A DNA stretch of 64,000 nt, taken from NCBI RefSeq assembly GCF_052057775.1, contig NZ_CP195121.1, forward strand, positions 2,232,001 to 2,296,000, given 5' to 3'. Below the pieces are notes generated by a model. That model was given only the letters and a program-made list of their open reading frames with translations. It was not told where the DNA came from and searched no databases. The position numbers were made by a program, and so were the translations under genes. The stretch comes from Methanococcoides sp052057775. GTDB lineage: Archaea > Halobacteriota > Methanosarcinia > Methanosarcinales > Methanosarcinaceae. Positions 31,181 to 41,196 of the stretch are shown here, piece after piece (within the stretch, counting starts at the first letter, position 1; the number at the start of each line of letters is the position of its first letter).

Positions 31181-32878
31181 TCATACATCCATTGCAAGAC
31201 GGAATCCTACATTACTTAGACGAAGATCAGGATCAATAGATGTACGGCTGGCAGAACGGCAGGTATCGGGATCCCCATTCAAACTACCACTCCTCAGGGT
31301 TCGAAGATCGGAAGAAGCATCCACCCAGGCATTTGCAACCGTCGGAGCACCTTCATAACCAGAATGCCAGTCATCCTGAACAAATTCATAGACATTACCA
31401 TGCATATCATACAGACCCCAGTTATTTGGTCTGAGATGACCAACTGAATAAATGTATTCGTTATACCATGCATACTCATGCAAGATGGATTCATTGTTTC
31501 CAAAATGATACCTGGTATTCGTGCCTGCCCTGCAGGCATATTCCCATTCTGCTTCAGACGGCAAACGATACTTATCCGTACCTTCCATTGAATTCAATCT
31601 GTTAATGAATTCCTGTACTTCATACCATGAGACCTTTTCAACAGGACGGTTGTCTCCTGTGGAGTGAGATGGATTACTACCCATGACCATAGCCCATTGC
31701 TTCTGGGTAACCTCGTATTTACCAAGATAATAACCCTTTTCAATGGTCACTTCATGAACAGGACCTTCCCTATCATAGAATCTGCCATCTTCATCATCAG
31801 AAGAACCCATTAAGAACTCACCTTCAGGGATCAGCACAAACTTTACCCCGATAGAATTTGTGAAGTTCTCAGGAGGTTCCTCTGGGAGAATAACCACCTC
31901 TTCCCTGACAAGAGTATCATTATTGTTTTCAGTTGCAACAACAGTCGGAGCTTTATCCAGGAGCACCAGACCCTGACGTGAGATCCCCTTCGAATTATCA
32001 GTAAATGGAATAGCAACAAAACATAAAAACAAAGAAGCTGCTAATATAATGCCCGCCCACTTGATCCAGCCCCTTTTCTTTGACTTATTGTGGATTACAG
32101 GCTCACGCAGCTTTTCCTTTACTTTCAACTGCTCGTTTTGTAACTTCTTTTCTAAAGGGCTTTTTCCTTCTTCTTTATTCTGTCCTTTACGTAATTTCTC
32201 TTGTCCAGGATGCTTTATTTTAGCTACTATCTGCTTTTCCCGAAGCTCCTCATGACCAGGATTTGTTATTTCCACATTTTCCTGCCCTTTCAGCAAGTCG
32301 CCATCAGGTTCTTTTGTTTTTGCATCTACCTGAGGTTCACCAAGCTTCTTTTCTTCAAGATGCTTTTGCTCTGCATCATCCCACCCTTTCAACAACTCAT
32401 CTTCAAGATGCTTTTGCTCCGCATCATCCCACTCTTTCAACAACTCATCTTCAAGTTGTTTTCTTTTTTGCTCTTCCTGTTCTTTCCAGATCTTTGTCGC
32501 TTCGTATAGTCTCCGCTCAAAATCTGTAGCCTTCGGACCCAGAGATTCCACAATATCCGACTCTTTTTTAGAAGAAGAGGCATATGATCTGAGATCTGAA
32601 TCATTATTCTGCTTTTCACTTCCATCTCCGGAGGCATTCGTACCGTCATCAAAAGGAGATGTAAATGTTATCCATCCGGACCCAAGATCGATCTTACAGG
32701 CATTTGCACTATCGATGTCTTCAAAACGTGTGCCTTTTTTGCCACCTAAACTTGATGCAGGAAACTTACCACCGTAGTCTCCGTCCATATAAACGTATTT
32801 AACTCCCTGGTAGCATCCTATCTCTTTTGCTTTTTCGCATACGTAAGAGGGAACGTCCATTCCAAGTTCGTTCTTCAT
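31181..32878 (-). CDS. Membrane protein with coiled-coil repeats and SUMF1/FGE-type domain
   Basis: A 565-residue protein: an N-terminal domain of ~75 residues (DVPSYVCEKAKEIGCYQGVKY), a long charged coiled-coil region (about 115-265) with 16-residue repeats ELLKGWDDAEQKHLED, one membrane helix (WIKWAGIILAASLFLCFVAI, near 275) and an outer SUMF1 domain (about 340-565: GEFLMGSSDDEDGRFYDREG, EWEYACRAGTNTRYHFGN, NVGFRLAMD). The two catalytic Cys of formylglycine-generating enzyme are missing (RSGSLNGDPDTCRSASR), so it is likely a binding domain. The N-out or N-in topology is inferred. Confidence 0.82.
   Translation of the reverse strand: MKNELGMDVPSYVCEKAKEIGCYQGVKYVYMDGDYGGKFPASSLGGKKGTRFEDIDSANACKIDLGSGWITFTSPFDDGTNASGDGSEKQNNDSDLRSYASSSKKESDIVESLGPKATDFERRLYEATKIWKEQEEQKRKQLEDELLKEWDDAEQKHLEDELLKGWDDAEQKHLEEKKLGEPQVDAKTKEPDGDLLKGQENVEITNPGHEELREKQIVAKIKHPGQEKLRKGQNKEEGKSPLEKKLQNEQLKVKEKLREPVIHNKSKKRGWIKWAGIILAASLFLCFVAIPFTDNSKGISRQGLVLLDKAPTVVATENNNDTLVREEVVILPEEPPENFTNSIGVKFVLIPEGEFLMGSSDDEDGRFYDREGPVHEVTIEKGYYLGKYEVTQKQWAMVMGSNPSHSTGDNRPVEKVSWYEVQEFINRLNSMEGTDKYRLPSEAEWEYACRAGTNTRYHFGNNESILHEYAWYNEYIYSVGHLRPNNWGLYDMHGNVYEFVQDDWHSGYEGAPTVANAWVDASSDLRTLRSGSLNGDPDTCRSASRTSIDPDLRLSNVGFRLAMDV
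32353..32460. repeat. 48-bp tandem repeat in the SUMF1-like gene
   Basis: Two nearly identical 48-base units (32353-32400 and 32401-32448, differing at two positions) and the start of a third, encoding the 16-residue repeat of the coiled coil. Confidence 0.92.
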
Positions 32879-33232
32879 GATATTATCCTCTTAATATCGA
32901 TCATTACATACCATTCAGCCACAACCAATTCACCTGATAACCACAATTATACTATTTAATATCACATATTCTTTTAGCTTTATAGTAATTAATTATACCG
33001 TATCCAAAATATGCAAACATAAAATTTCATTCGCCTATACTTTCATCTTTTATTGGTTAAAGAAATGATCTTTGGAATAAATGAATAAACAAATAAATAA
33101 ATCAATGAATAAATGAATCAACTATTACTCTCTAAATTGTCTGGAACACTGAAACAATCCCAGCTAATTATAAGTACAAGAAGTTCTCTTACACGTTAGT
33201 CCCCCGGGAACTAATGATCGAGATAAAGAACA
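32879..33232. other. Intergenic region with AATA/AATG-type simple repeat
   Basis: About 350 AT-rich bases between two divergent genes, with no coding potential. From about 33078 to 33118 there is an imperfect tetranucleotide run of AATA and AATG units. Probably the promoters of the SUMF1-like gene (near 32950) and the MATE gene (near 33160) lie here. Confidence 0.45.
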
Positions 33233-34594
33233 ATGCATGCCAAAGATGTAATGCTGGGAAAGGAATCCATAGGCAACCTTATTGTAAAACTCTCTGTGCC
33301 TGCTATTGTGGGGTTGCTTGTCCAGGCATTATACAACCTCGTGGACACAATTTTCATTGGGAGAGGACTGGGAGAACAGAGTATGCTGGGTATTGCCGGC
33401 ATTTCGGTGGCTTTCCCCGTACAGATCCTGATGATGGCGATAGCTCTGGGAGTAGGTATCGGAGGTTCTTCCATTATTTCAAGGGCACTTGGAAAGAAGG
33501 ACATACTAAAAGCTGAGAGAACGGTTGCCAACATGATCACACTGGTCGTTGTAGCCAGTATTGCTTTCACAGCCCTTGCCTTAATGTTCCTTGACCCCAT
33601 GCTTAAGATCTTTGGTGCATCTGAGACCGTGCTACCTTTTGCAAATGAGTATACCAGATACATCGTCATTGGCACAACATTCTTCACATTCTCAGCAGCC
33701 ATGAGCAATGCCATCCGTGCAGAAGGGAACACACGCTTTGCAATGGCCATCATGGTAATATCCAGCATTGCGAACATCATTCTTGACCCGCTTTTCATCT
33801 TCGAGTTCGGGATGGGGGTAAAAGGAGCCGCCATCGCCACAGTTATCTCGCAGGTGATCGGTTGCATCATGATCATTTACTATTATACAAGCAGCATGAG
33901 CCGACTGGACCTGATAGTACCTTACATGAAGCCGGAGACCGGGATAATGTCTGAGACCATTTCCATCGGCATGTCAGAATTCGTGTTCAATGTAGTGGAG
34001 AGTGCCCTCTTCCTGATCTTTAACCAGAGCCTTCTGCTCTACGGAGGAGATGTGGGGATCGCGGTCTTTGGCATAGTCATCAAGGTATTCATGTTGACAC
34101 TCATGCCGATCATCGGAATAAAACAGGGGATTCAGCCGATAGTGGGATATAACTATGGAGCAAACGAGTTTGCAAGGGTCAGGAAAACGATCTCCCTTTC
34201 AAATTATATCGTTACATCAATGTGCATCGCAAGTACAGTAATTGTGTTCCTGGTACCTGAGCAGATCATGCGCATCTTCAGCAATGACGCACAACTCATA
34301 GACATGGGAATAACTGCACTGAAGATCTCGTTCCTTATGATGCCTTTTATAGGTTACCAGGTGGTTGCCACAGCACTCCTGCAATCACTTGGCAAATCAA
34401 AAGGATCACTTATTGTAACACTATCCAGGCAGATCATATTCCTCCCACCGCTGGTGATAATTTTGCCATGGTTCTTCGGCCTCAACGGCATTTGGATCTC
34501 ATTCCCAATATCGGATTTCCTTGCATGTGTGGTCGCTGTGTTCATCACAAGGAAAGAGATAGCTATGATGAGAGCATTATCAGAAAGGAATTAA
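33233..34594 (+). CDS. MATE-family multidrug/toxin efflux transporter
   Basis: A 453-residue protein with 12 hydrophobic segments in two six-helix halves. The N-terminal VPAIVGLLVQALYNLVDTIFIGRGLG is the MATE signature, with the repeat in the second half at PIIGIKQGIQPIVGYNYGA. Members exchange Na+ or H+ for cationic compounds. Start at ATG 33233; ATG 33251 is possible. No regulator adjacent. The gene stands alone. Confidence 0.93.
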   Translation: MHAKDVMLGKESIGNLIVKLSVPAIVGLLVQALYNLVDTIFIGRGLGEQSMLGIAGISVAFPVQILMMAIALGVGIGGSSIISRALGKKDILKAERTVANMITLVVVASIAFTALALMFLDPMLKIFGASETVLPFANEYTRYIVIGTTFFTFSAAMSNAIRAEGNTRFAMAIMVISSIANIILDPLFIFEFGMGVKGAAIATVISQVIGCIMIIYYYTSSMSRLDLIVPYMKPETGIMSETISIGMSEFVFNVVESALFLIFNQSLLLYGGDVGIAVFGIVIKVFMLTLMPIIGIKQGIQPIVGYNYGANEFARVRKTISLSNYIVTSMCIASTVIVFLVPEQIMRIFSNDAQLIDMGITALKISFLMMPFIGYQVVATALLQSLGKSKGSLIVTLSRQIIFLPPLVIILPWFFGLNGIWISFPISDFLACVVAVFITRKEIAMMRALSERN

Positions 34595-34655
34595 AATAGT
34601 ACCTCTGAAATTTAAGAAATAAAAAATATTAGGACAGGAATAATAGGATTAACTA

Positions 34656-36050
34656 TTACTCCATAGCCTGTATGTTTTTCCTGTAATAGAAATAGAGCAC
34701 AAATGCTGCAAGAACAATTATGATCGCTGCAATTGAATAAGGACTTCTGAGCCATCCCATCTTTACCTGGGCCTCGACCATGGTTTTACCTTCAAGGGCT
34801 CCTTCATTTTCAGGATCGAAAGATAATACATCATCAAATGATTCCAGTGCATCTTCCTTATCACCAAGCTCATACTGGGTGTATCCCTGCCCTATAAGTG
34901 CGAGAGAATTTTTAGGCTCGAGCTCAAGTGCTGCTTCAAAGGCAGCAAGTGCTTCCTCAAATCTTCCAAGGTCATACAGCACACGACCGAGGTTGTACAG
35001 AACATCCGCATCACCTGCAAAGATATCGACTGACCTTTCATAGGAACTCAGTGCCTCTTCAAGATAACCAAGTTCAGAGTAGGAGTCACCCTTCCCGGCC
35101 CAGGCTTTAGCATAGTTCGGATCTGCCTCAATGGCCGCATCGAAGGCCTCAATGGCATGCTGATATTCACCGAGAGCAAAGAATGTGAAACCTTTTCCAC
35201 TTAAAGCATTCACAAAATCCGGCTCAATGGATATTGCCTGATCAAAAGCAGCTATTGAATCCTCGTATTCTCCCACCTCATAGAGACAATAACCTTTTCC
35301 AGACCATGCAGAAGCATATTCAGGGTCCTCTGAGATCACATGATCGTAAGCATCAATGGCATCTTCATAGAGTCCAAGACCATAGAGAGCATCGCCCTTA
35401 CCTACCCATGCAACCAGATAATCGTTGTTCAATCCGATAGCCGTCTCAAAATTATCAAGTGCTTCTGAATACTTTCCTATCCTAAGAAGTGAATATCCCT
35501 TCCCTGAATATGAGAAGATAAACTTTTGATCGATAGATAATGAAGTATCATATGCTTCAATGGAAGCATCGTACTGCCCCAACTCATAAAGTATCCTTCC
35601 TTTACGGTACCAGATATTAGCATCATCAGTACCAATCACTGTTGCTTCATCATAAAGGACCCAGGCATCTTCATATCTTCCAAGCCTCAGGAGAGAATCT
35701 GCCTTCCCTGCATATGCGGCCATGGAAGAGGGATCATACAGAAGTGTATAATCATAAGCCTTTATGGCTTCCTCATAATCGCCAAGCGCATAATATGCAT
35801 CGCCTTTACCCAGCCATGCAGCAGGATGCGTCTGGTGCAATGAGATCGCATAATCGAAAGCCTCCAATGCACCTTCATAATCCCCTTCTTCAAGCATATC
35901 GTTCCCACTCGCCACCCATTCGGTTACAGTGGAAGCATTTACCGGAGCCACTAATATGATAAACAGAAGTAAAAGTGACAGGGAAAGACGCAATGATGTT
36001 CGCGGAGTGCATCTTTTAATTCGAGTCAATTTCATATCGTCTGACAACAT
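34656..36050 (-). CDS. Exported, membrane-anchored TPR protein
   Basis: A 464-residue protein: signal peptide (about 17-40, LRLSLSLLLLFIILVAPVNA), about eleven 34-residue TPR repeats of the form AWxGKGDxLYxLGxYEDAIxAYDxAI, and a C-terminal helix (about 436-455, YSIAAIIIVLAAFVLYFYY) that would anchor it with the TPR array outside the cell. The repeats bind protein partners. The start has AAGGTGGT directly before ATG 36050, unusually close; TTG 36047 would be spaced better. No obvious partner gene beside it. Confidence 0.88.
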   Translation of the reverse strand: MLSDDMKLTRIKRCTPRTSLRLSLSLLLLFIILVAPVNASTVTEWVASGNDMLEEGDYEGALEAFDYAISLHQTHPAAWLGKGDAYYALGDYEEAIKAYDYTLLYDPSSMAAYAGKADSLLRLGRYEDAWVLYDEATVIGTDDANIWYRKGRILYELGQYDASIEAYDTSLSIDQKFIFSYSGKGYSLLRIGKYSEALDNFETAIGLNNDYLVAWVGKGDALYGLGLYEDAIDAYDHVISEDPEYASAWSGKGYCLYEVGEYEDSIAAFDQAISIEPDFVNALSGKGFTFFALGEYQHAIEAFDAAIEADPNYAKAWAGKGDSYSELGYLEEALSSYERSVDIFAGDADVLYNLGRVLYDLGRFEEALAAFEAALELEPKNSLALIGQGYTQYELGDKEDALESFDDVLSFDPENEGALEGKTMVEAQVKMGWLRSPYSIAAIIIVLAAFVLYFYYRKNIQAME

Positions 36051-36303
36051 ACCACCTTTTTAAATTATGAAATATATAAGAAAATTATAGGTAAGAATCA
36101 ATCATATAATATATCTTTTTTCAGCGAAAAATAAAATGATCAGCAAATTAGGATTGGGTTTGCAGAATTTGGCAATATTATAAGAAATGCAATAGCAATA
36201 AACTGAAATAACTATAAGAGAGATTGAACTCCAGAAATTGATCCAACATCAAGTAGATCAATAAAATAAAGACTTAAAAAAGATAAAAAAAAGAGTGAGA
36301 ATA

Positions 36304-36705
36304 TCACTCTTCTGCAGGTGCTTCTTCACCGCCACCGAGGATATCCTCAATGGACTTGGCGCCATAGCCGGTTACCTTTGTGTTGATCTGGGTAAGATCT
36401 GTTGCGACCTCCCTTCCACGAAGGAATTTCCTGCGACGTACACCTTTTGCTTTTGGTGAATATCCTACGCCTCTTGCAACGAGGATCTTCTGCCTCTTTG
36501 AACCTGGAAGGTCAGGGCTCATTACAAAACCACTGTTGTCGGTACCACCTGTGATAGTAAGGGTATAACCTTCCAGACCTACTGTTGAACCATCCACTGT
36601 CTGGCCAATAGCCTTGCCGATGTACTGGTTTGCCTCAGCTCCAGTGATATCAAACTGGTAGGTCTTGGTTTTTGGATCTGAAACTACAACTTTGAAATCT
36701 ACCAT
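36304..36705 (-). CDS. rps6e: 30S ribosomal protein S6e
   Basis: A 133-residue S6e of archaeal length. Diagnostic stretch GSTVGLEGYTLTITGGTDNSGF, then RGVGYSPKAKGVRRRKFLRGREV. Archaeal S6e lacks the eukaryotic phosphorylated tail; here it ends in acidic residues. ATG follows GGAGGC. It is transcribed downstream of aIF5B with an 86-base gap and probably belongs to the same unit. Confidence 0.97.
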   Translation of the reverse strand: MVDFKVVVSDPKTKTYQFDITGAEANQYIGKAIGQTVDGSTVGLEGYTLTITGGTDNSGFVMSPDLPGSKRQKILVARGVGYSPKAKGVRRRKFLRGREVATDLTQINTKVTGYGAKSIEDILGGGEEAPAEE

Positions 36706-36791
36706 GATTTGCCTCCGAATATTAGTGAAATTTAATTTATTTTTTAGTTAATTTGAATCTGGTATATGTCTAACAGACATCTGTTTTATAT

Positions 36792-38567
36792 TTATTTCGC
36801 CCAGAAGGGGTTGTCCCTTCTTTTGATCTCAAGGAATGCTTCCATTGCTTCTATTTCGTCCGCCGAAAGTGAATCGTAAAGTTCATGCTCAAGGATCTTA
36901 GCATGTCTTTCAGGTATGTTCACATACAGTACATCGCCTTCGTGTATCTGCCTGCCCACAGTGGGGCCCTCGATACTCATAGCGACTTCCATACCAATGC
37001 GAGCCTGACCAACATTCTCACCGCGGGATTGTAGGCCTTTTATAGTACCTACAACAGTGCCGTCCTCTGTGGCCACATCGACCTTTGTCTTGACAACACC
37101 GCCAATGATCCTTACACCCACAACAGCCGGTTTGCTCTGCCTGAACGTACAATCAGGCATAATAGTGAACATTCCCGGTTTGACGATGGTCTCGGAGATA
37201 GCTTTCTCAGATAGTGCACGCTGCTCTTTGATCCAGTCCTTGTAATCGTCAATAAGACGATAGATGACATCGTTCATGAACAACTTGACATCCGTAGATT
37301 GCAACTTCTCCTTTGCATCGGGGAGAATATTGACATTGAATCCGATTATCGCTGAGTGGAGTGGTTCTTCGATAGCCGAAACTTCCACGATATCCCTGTT
37401 GGAGATATCACCCACATCTGCCTTACGGATCGAGATATCTTCTTTCCTCAATTCGTTCACAAGAGCTTCAAGAGAACCTATCGTATCTGCTTTTATGGTA
37501 ATACCACTCTGGTCAGTGTCGATCTTGACATCCTCTACCTCACTGCGAACCTCTTCAACAACTGCATCAAGGGTATCTGGGGTCGCAACCCTTACGGAAC
37601 CACCTGAAAGAGCACCGTCAAGATTTGGTGCCGATACCTTAATACCAATAGCAGCGGTTACTTTGCTGACCTGCTTGAACTTGTCCTCAACATTGATCTC
37701 TGAAAGGACACGAGGTTTAAGCACTGCACGTACTTTGGTCTGTATAGGTTCTCCAAGGCTTCCAACAACAATTGTGTCACCTTTTTTCAGCGTACCGTCA
37801 TAAAGTATAAGATCAATAGTGGTTCCAAGACCACGTTCTTCTTTTACTTCAAGTACGGTTCCGATACCCGGACCTTCCGCATTATAATGCAGGTTTGATT
37901 CCAGGAACCTCTGTGCCAGTCCAAGTAAAACCATTAACAGATCAGGAATTCCTTCTCCTGTAATAGCACTGATTGGTATGACACCGATGTTGTGCTGGAA
38001 ATCAGCTACCCGGTCGTACCTGTCCGAGCTGAAGCCATGATTATACAGTTCACCCACGACCTCATAGAACTTGGTGTCCAGACTTGCCCTCACATGTTCG
38101 CTCTGCTTATTGTAGGACGCCAGGAAAGAAGCTCCTTTATGAGGGTCCCATCCGTGGATCTTGTCGATCTTGTTGGCAACCACCACAAAGGGTGTCTTGT
38201 GCTGCTTCAATATATGCAGGCTTTCAATGGTCTGGGGTTTGAAGCCCTCATTGATATCCACAATAACGACAGCAAGATCCGCAAGAGCTCCACCACGGCT
38301 CCTCAGGGTCGTAAAAGCATGATGACCGGGAGTGTCAATGAACAACAATCCCGGGACGATGAACTTGTCCAGCAGACCGGGATCACCACATTTCTCCACA
38401 ATGGATTCAATAGGAACCTCAGTTGCACCGATATGCTGGGTAATAGCTCCAGCTTCACCGGATACAACAGCACTTCCGCGAATATTATCGAGCAGTGAGG
38501 TCTTTCCGTGGTCCACATGCCCCATTACACATACAATAGGGGTCCTTAAGTTCTCCTTTACAGCCAT
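36792..38567 (-). CDS. infB: Translation initiation factor aIF5B (IF2 homologue)
   Basis: A 591-residue GTPase, full archaeal length. G1 GHVDHGKTS, G3 DTPGHHAF, G4 NKIDKI, then domain II with the beta-barrel and the C-terminal domains III and IV (about 360-591). It joins ribosomal subunits during initiation. No intein interrupts the GTPase domain, unlike some archaeal IF2 genes. Downstream of Ndk and upstream of S6e on the same strand. Confidence 0.98.
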   Translation of the reverse strand: MAVKENLRTPIVCVMGHVDHGKTSLLDNIRGSAVVSGEAGAITQHIGATEVPIESIVEKCGDPGLLDKFIVPGLLFIDTPGHHAFTTLRSRGGALADLAVVIVDINEGFKPQTIESLHILKQHKTPFVVVANKIDKIHGWDPHKGASFLASYNKQSEHVRASLDTKFYEVVGELYNHGFSSDRYDRVADFQHNIGVIPISAITGEGIPDLLMVLLGLAQRFLESNLHYNAEGPGIGTVLEVKEERGLGTTIDLILYDGTLKKGDTIVVGSLGEPIQTKVRAVLKPRVLSEINVEDKFKQVSKVTAAIGIKVSAPNLDGALSGGSVRVATPDTLDAVVEEVRSEVEDVKIDTDQSGITIKADTIGSLEALVNELRKEDISIRKADVGDISNRDIVEVSAIEEPLHSAIIGFNVNILPDAKEKLQSTDVKLFMNDVIYRLIDDYKDWIKEQRALSEKAISETIVKPGMFTIMPDCTFRQSKPAVVGVRIIGGVVKTKVDVATEDGTVVGTIKGLQSRGENVGQARIGMEVAMSIEGPTVGRQIHEGDVLYVNIPERHAKILEHELYDSLSADEIEAMEAFLEIKRRDNPFWAK

Positions 38568-38727
38568 GGTGTAACTTCCTCTGGAATAATCATATTGATC
38601 TGATCAGCGATAAAAATATACAGGGCACTCAATGCCCATTAAATGTGACATCTGCGACAGGTCAGGAATTGCCCGACCTGAAGCTTCTGAATACCATTTA
38701 GTTGCCAGATGGTTAGATCCTTTGAGC

Positions 38728-39177
38728 TTACTCGTAAAGCTGTCCTTCATCGATCCTGGTATAGCTTGCGATCTCAGACTCTTCGAAGTGAAGAGCGATC
38801 TCACGTTCTGCTGATTCAGGAGCATCGGATGCGTGGACAACATTCCTTCCGGTCTCAATTGCGAAGTCACCACGTATGGTGCCAGGTAATGCTTCTACAG
38901 GATTTGTCGCACCGTTGACAGCGCGCATGATCTTGATAGCGTCCTTACCTTCAACGACCATTGAAACGGATGGACCTGAGGTCACATACTCTACGAGGGA
39001 AGCAAAGAATGGTCTCTCAGAGTGCTCTTTGTAGTGCTCCTTTGCAGTAGCCTCAGCCATTACGTTCATCCTCAGAGCTGCGAGCTTGAGTCCTCTCTTC
39101 TCGATCCTTGAAAGGATCTCGCCGACAAGACCGCGCTGTACGCCATCAGGCTTGACCATAACATAAGTTCTTTCCAT
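38728..39177 (-). CDS. ndk: Nucleoside diphosphate kinase
   Basis: A 149-residue Ndk with ERTYVMVKPDGVQRGL at the N-terminus and the active-site His in GRNVVHASDAPESAE. It balances NTP pools by transferring phosphate from ATP via phospho-His. Start taken at ATG 39177 (GGTG 7 bases upstream); 39186 would add three residues. It follows rpl24e with a 13-base gap, the L7Ae-S28e-L24e-Ndk order typical of euryarchaea. Confidence 0.97.
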   Translation of the reverse strand: MERTYVMVKPDGVQRGLVGEILSRIEKRGLKLAALRMNVMAEATAKEHYKEHSERPFFASLVEYVTSGPSVSMVVEGKDAIKIMRAVNGATNPVEALPGTIRGDFAIETGRNVVHASDAPESAEREIALHFEESEIASYTRIDEGQLYE

Positions 39178-39190
39178 CAGGTACACCTAC

Positions 39191-39379
39191 TTATGCTTTC
39201 TTCAGGAATATTCTGCCCTGCTCTGTCCAGATAGTACGCCTTGGAAGTCTTCCAAGATCGAAGTTGCTCTTGCACTTTGAAGAACAGAAATAATAGGTAG
39301 AGCCATCTTTCTTTGCGAAGAGCAAGCCGGTTCCCGGCTCAAGCTGCTCACCACAGAATGAACACTTTCTCTGTTCCAT
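39191..39379 (-). CDS. rpl24e: 50S ribosomal protein L24e
   Basis: A 62-residue L24e with a zinc ribbon of the form CxxC-x(n)-CxxxC (CSFCGEQLEPGTG, FCSSKCKSNF). ATG 39379 follows AGGTGATGATA; the frame starts at 39388. Five bases from the S28e stop. Confidence 0.97.
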   Translation of the reverse strand: MEQRKCSFCGEQLEPGTGLLFAKKDGSTYYFCSSKCKSNFDLGRLPRRTIWTEQGRIFLKKA

Positions 39380-39384
39380 TATCA

Positions 39385-39600
39385 TCACCTGGTAGTTAAT
39401 TTCTTAGCTTCTCTTGATGTCTCCATAAGCATGAACACATCGCCGATCCTTACCGGACCTACACAGTTCCTTGTAATGATCCTGCCCTTGTCACGACCCT
39501 CAAGTACCCTGCACTGGATCTGGCTTGCTTCACCATGCATACCGGTGTTGCCGATAACATCGATAACCTCGGCTGCAAAGCCTGTATCATCATCTGCCAT
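39385..39600 (-). CDS. rps28e: 30S ribosomal protein S28e
   Basis: A 71-residue S28e with the OB-fold core GEASQIQCRVLEGRDKGRII and the characteristic C-terminal MLMETSREAKKL. Second gene of the L7Ae operon, 22 bases after L7Ae. Confidence 0.97.
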   Translation of the reverse strand: MADDDTGFAAEVIDVIGNTGMHGEASQIQCRVLEGRDKGRIITRNCVGPVRIGDVFMLMETSREAKKLTTR

Positions 39601-39622
39601 TTGAGATGCCTCCGGTTACCGT

Positions 39623-39976
39623 TTATTTGAGTGCACTTACTTTCTGTGCAACGTCTTCTACAAGTTCGCTGCCCTTGCCTGCGTCAGTGATCACAACAGC
39701 TGCACAGCCAACTCCTATACCACAGGCTGCACCAAGCTCTTTCTGCTGCTTAACGAAAATGTATGGAGTGTTCTTTTCCTCACAAAGAGCAGGAATGTGA
39801 GCAACGATCTCAGCTGGCTCAATGTCATCTGCAATGACCGCAAGCTTTGTAATGCCTCTCTCGATAGCCTTTGTTGCTTCGTTTGTACCTTTCTTGATCT
39901 TACCGGTGTCTCTTGCGAGTTCGATTGCTTCAAGTGCCTTATCTGCTAATTCGTCAGGAACGTCAAATTTTGCCAT
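39623..39976 (-). CDS. rpl7ae: 50S ribosomal protein L7Ae
   Basis: A 117-residue L7Ae, which binds kink-turns in 23S rRNA, in box C/D and H/ACA guide RNAs, and in RNase P. Motifs: IKKGTNEATKAIERGITKLAVIADDI and LGAACGIGVGCAAVV (shown in parts). In this window its clients include the C/D guide RNA in the tRNA-Trp intron. First gene of the operon; a TATA-like GCTATATATG (near 40118-40128) would give a leader of about 120 bases, long enough for a kink-turn autoregulation site, which I did not find by eye. Confidence 0.98.
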   Translation of the reverse strand: MAKFDVPDELADKALEAIELARDTGKIKKGTNEATKAIERGITKLAVIADDIEPAEIVAHIPALCEEKNTPYIFVKQQKELGAACGIGVGCAAVVITDAGKGSELVEDVAQKVSALK

Positions 39977-40191
39977 ATTTATATTCTCCTTCGAAACCGT
40001 ATCTTATGCTACGGCTTGTCATCATTCATTGTATTCACTTTAGTATGAATTGGCATTTTCCCTCATGGGACTACACTTTAATCCACCAAAGTATTTGCTA
40101 TGAATCGTGGCATTTACATATATAGCTTGCGCCAAAATCAAGCCATATCTCAGAAAAAGGATGAACAAAAATAAGAAGGTGAGAAAAGATC

Positions 40192-41037
40192 TCACCATGC
40201 CGGCTCTATGGCCAGGGAATAGAAGTTTGCAACATCTGAGGTTACAGTAACTTTAAGGATATCGTCCTCTGAATAAATGTCATATGAAAGGGCGCGTTCT
40301 GAGCTGTTAGCTGAAAGGGCTGTAACATTGTTGATGGTATCCTCAGCAGGGTTAAGATAGACCGTTGTCCTTGAGAGAGTTGATCCATCCTCAAGTTTCA
40401 AACCAAAGTAGTATTGATCTGCAAAACCATCATCCACTAAGATCAACTGCTGTATCTCAGCTCCGGGCTCTACGAATTCCAGAACCCTTTCAAACTCAGT
40501 ATTCGATTCAGCTTTACCTTCGATCGCGTCCAGAGCAGACTCAACTTCAGCTTTTTCACCGAAAAGCATTGGTTCACCAACCACATTATACACATTGTTC
40601 CCGCGTGAGAGAAGCTGATAGCCATTGTACAGCTCAGGAGCAAGATAGTACTGGAATGCTATTACCTGCGGTGAGATCTCATGCATGTTAAGTTCTGTTC
40701 CATCAATGTATTGTGCACGATACATCTTATTGACGCGTACCCCGTAAATACCATCAAGCTGTGATGTGTTCCCAGTTAGCAGTTCAAGGGGAGTGCCACT
40801 GATAGTCTGGAAATCAAAATACTGTACTGCAACAGCATCCCCAGCTGTCACTGCAAGTCCGTCTTCAATAGAGTTCAGTTCAAGTTCCACATGCTTGCCA
40901 GATACGGAATCAAAACTGGCTGCTTCTACAGAAGAACTGTCCTCCTCTGTTGGACCCATAGTCGCACTGATAAAGAAAGTGAATATGGACATGACCATAA
41001 TGACCGCTAAAAAGATCGCTACATATTTCTGATTCAT
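40192..41037 (-). CDS. Membrane-anchored exported protein of unknown function
   Basis: A 281-residue protein with one N-terminal membrane helix (about 5-26, YVAIFLAVIMVMSIFTFFIS) and an acidic extracellular domain with no recognised family. The rest is beta-rich (LAPELYNGYQLLSRGNNVYNV, GFADQYYFGLKLEDG). Start at ATG 41037 after GGAGTGTATAT; the 41082 frame runs into AT-rich leader. It is 154 bases downstream of the PAS/GAF sensor on the same strand; whether they share a transcript is unclear. Confidence 0.7.
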   Translation of the reverse strand: MNQKYVAIFLAVIMVMSIFTFFISATMGPTEEDSSSVEAASFDSVSGKHVELELNSIEDGLAVTAGDAVAVQYFDFQTISGTPLELLTGNTSQLDGIYGVRVNKMYRAQYIDGTELNMHEISPQVIAFQYYLAPELYNGYQLLSRGNNVYNVVGEPMLFGEKAEVESALDAIEGKAESNTEFERVLEFVEPGAEIQQLILVDDGFADQYYFGLKLEDGSTLSRTTVYLNPAEDTINNVTALSANSSERALSYDIYSEDDILKVTVTSDVANFYSLAIEPAW

Positions 41038-41196
41038 ATATACACTCCGGAATAAACATTGGAAGTGCTTCAGCAGAAGCACTTTTTAAAAGCTGAAACA
41101 TCCTATCTGCATACTCATATATAAGGCTCTTTATTATGTTCATGTAAGGAAATAATTCGATAAAGAGTATTGACCACAAGGTTCCAAAAAGCAGGA

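Noticed and set aside
33078..33118. AATA/AATG tetranucleotide run as an origin or attachment site
   Set aside because: Imperfect low-complexity AT sequence without origin-type boxes or flanking duplication; no orc1/cdc6 gene in the window.
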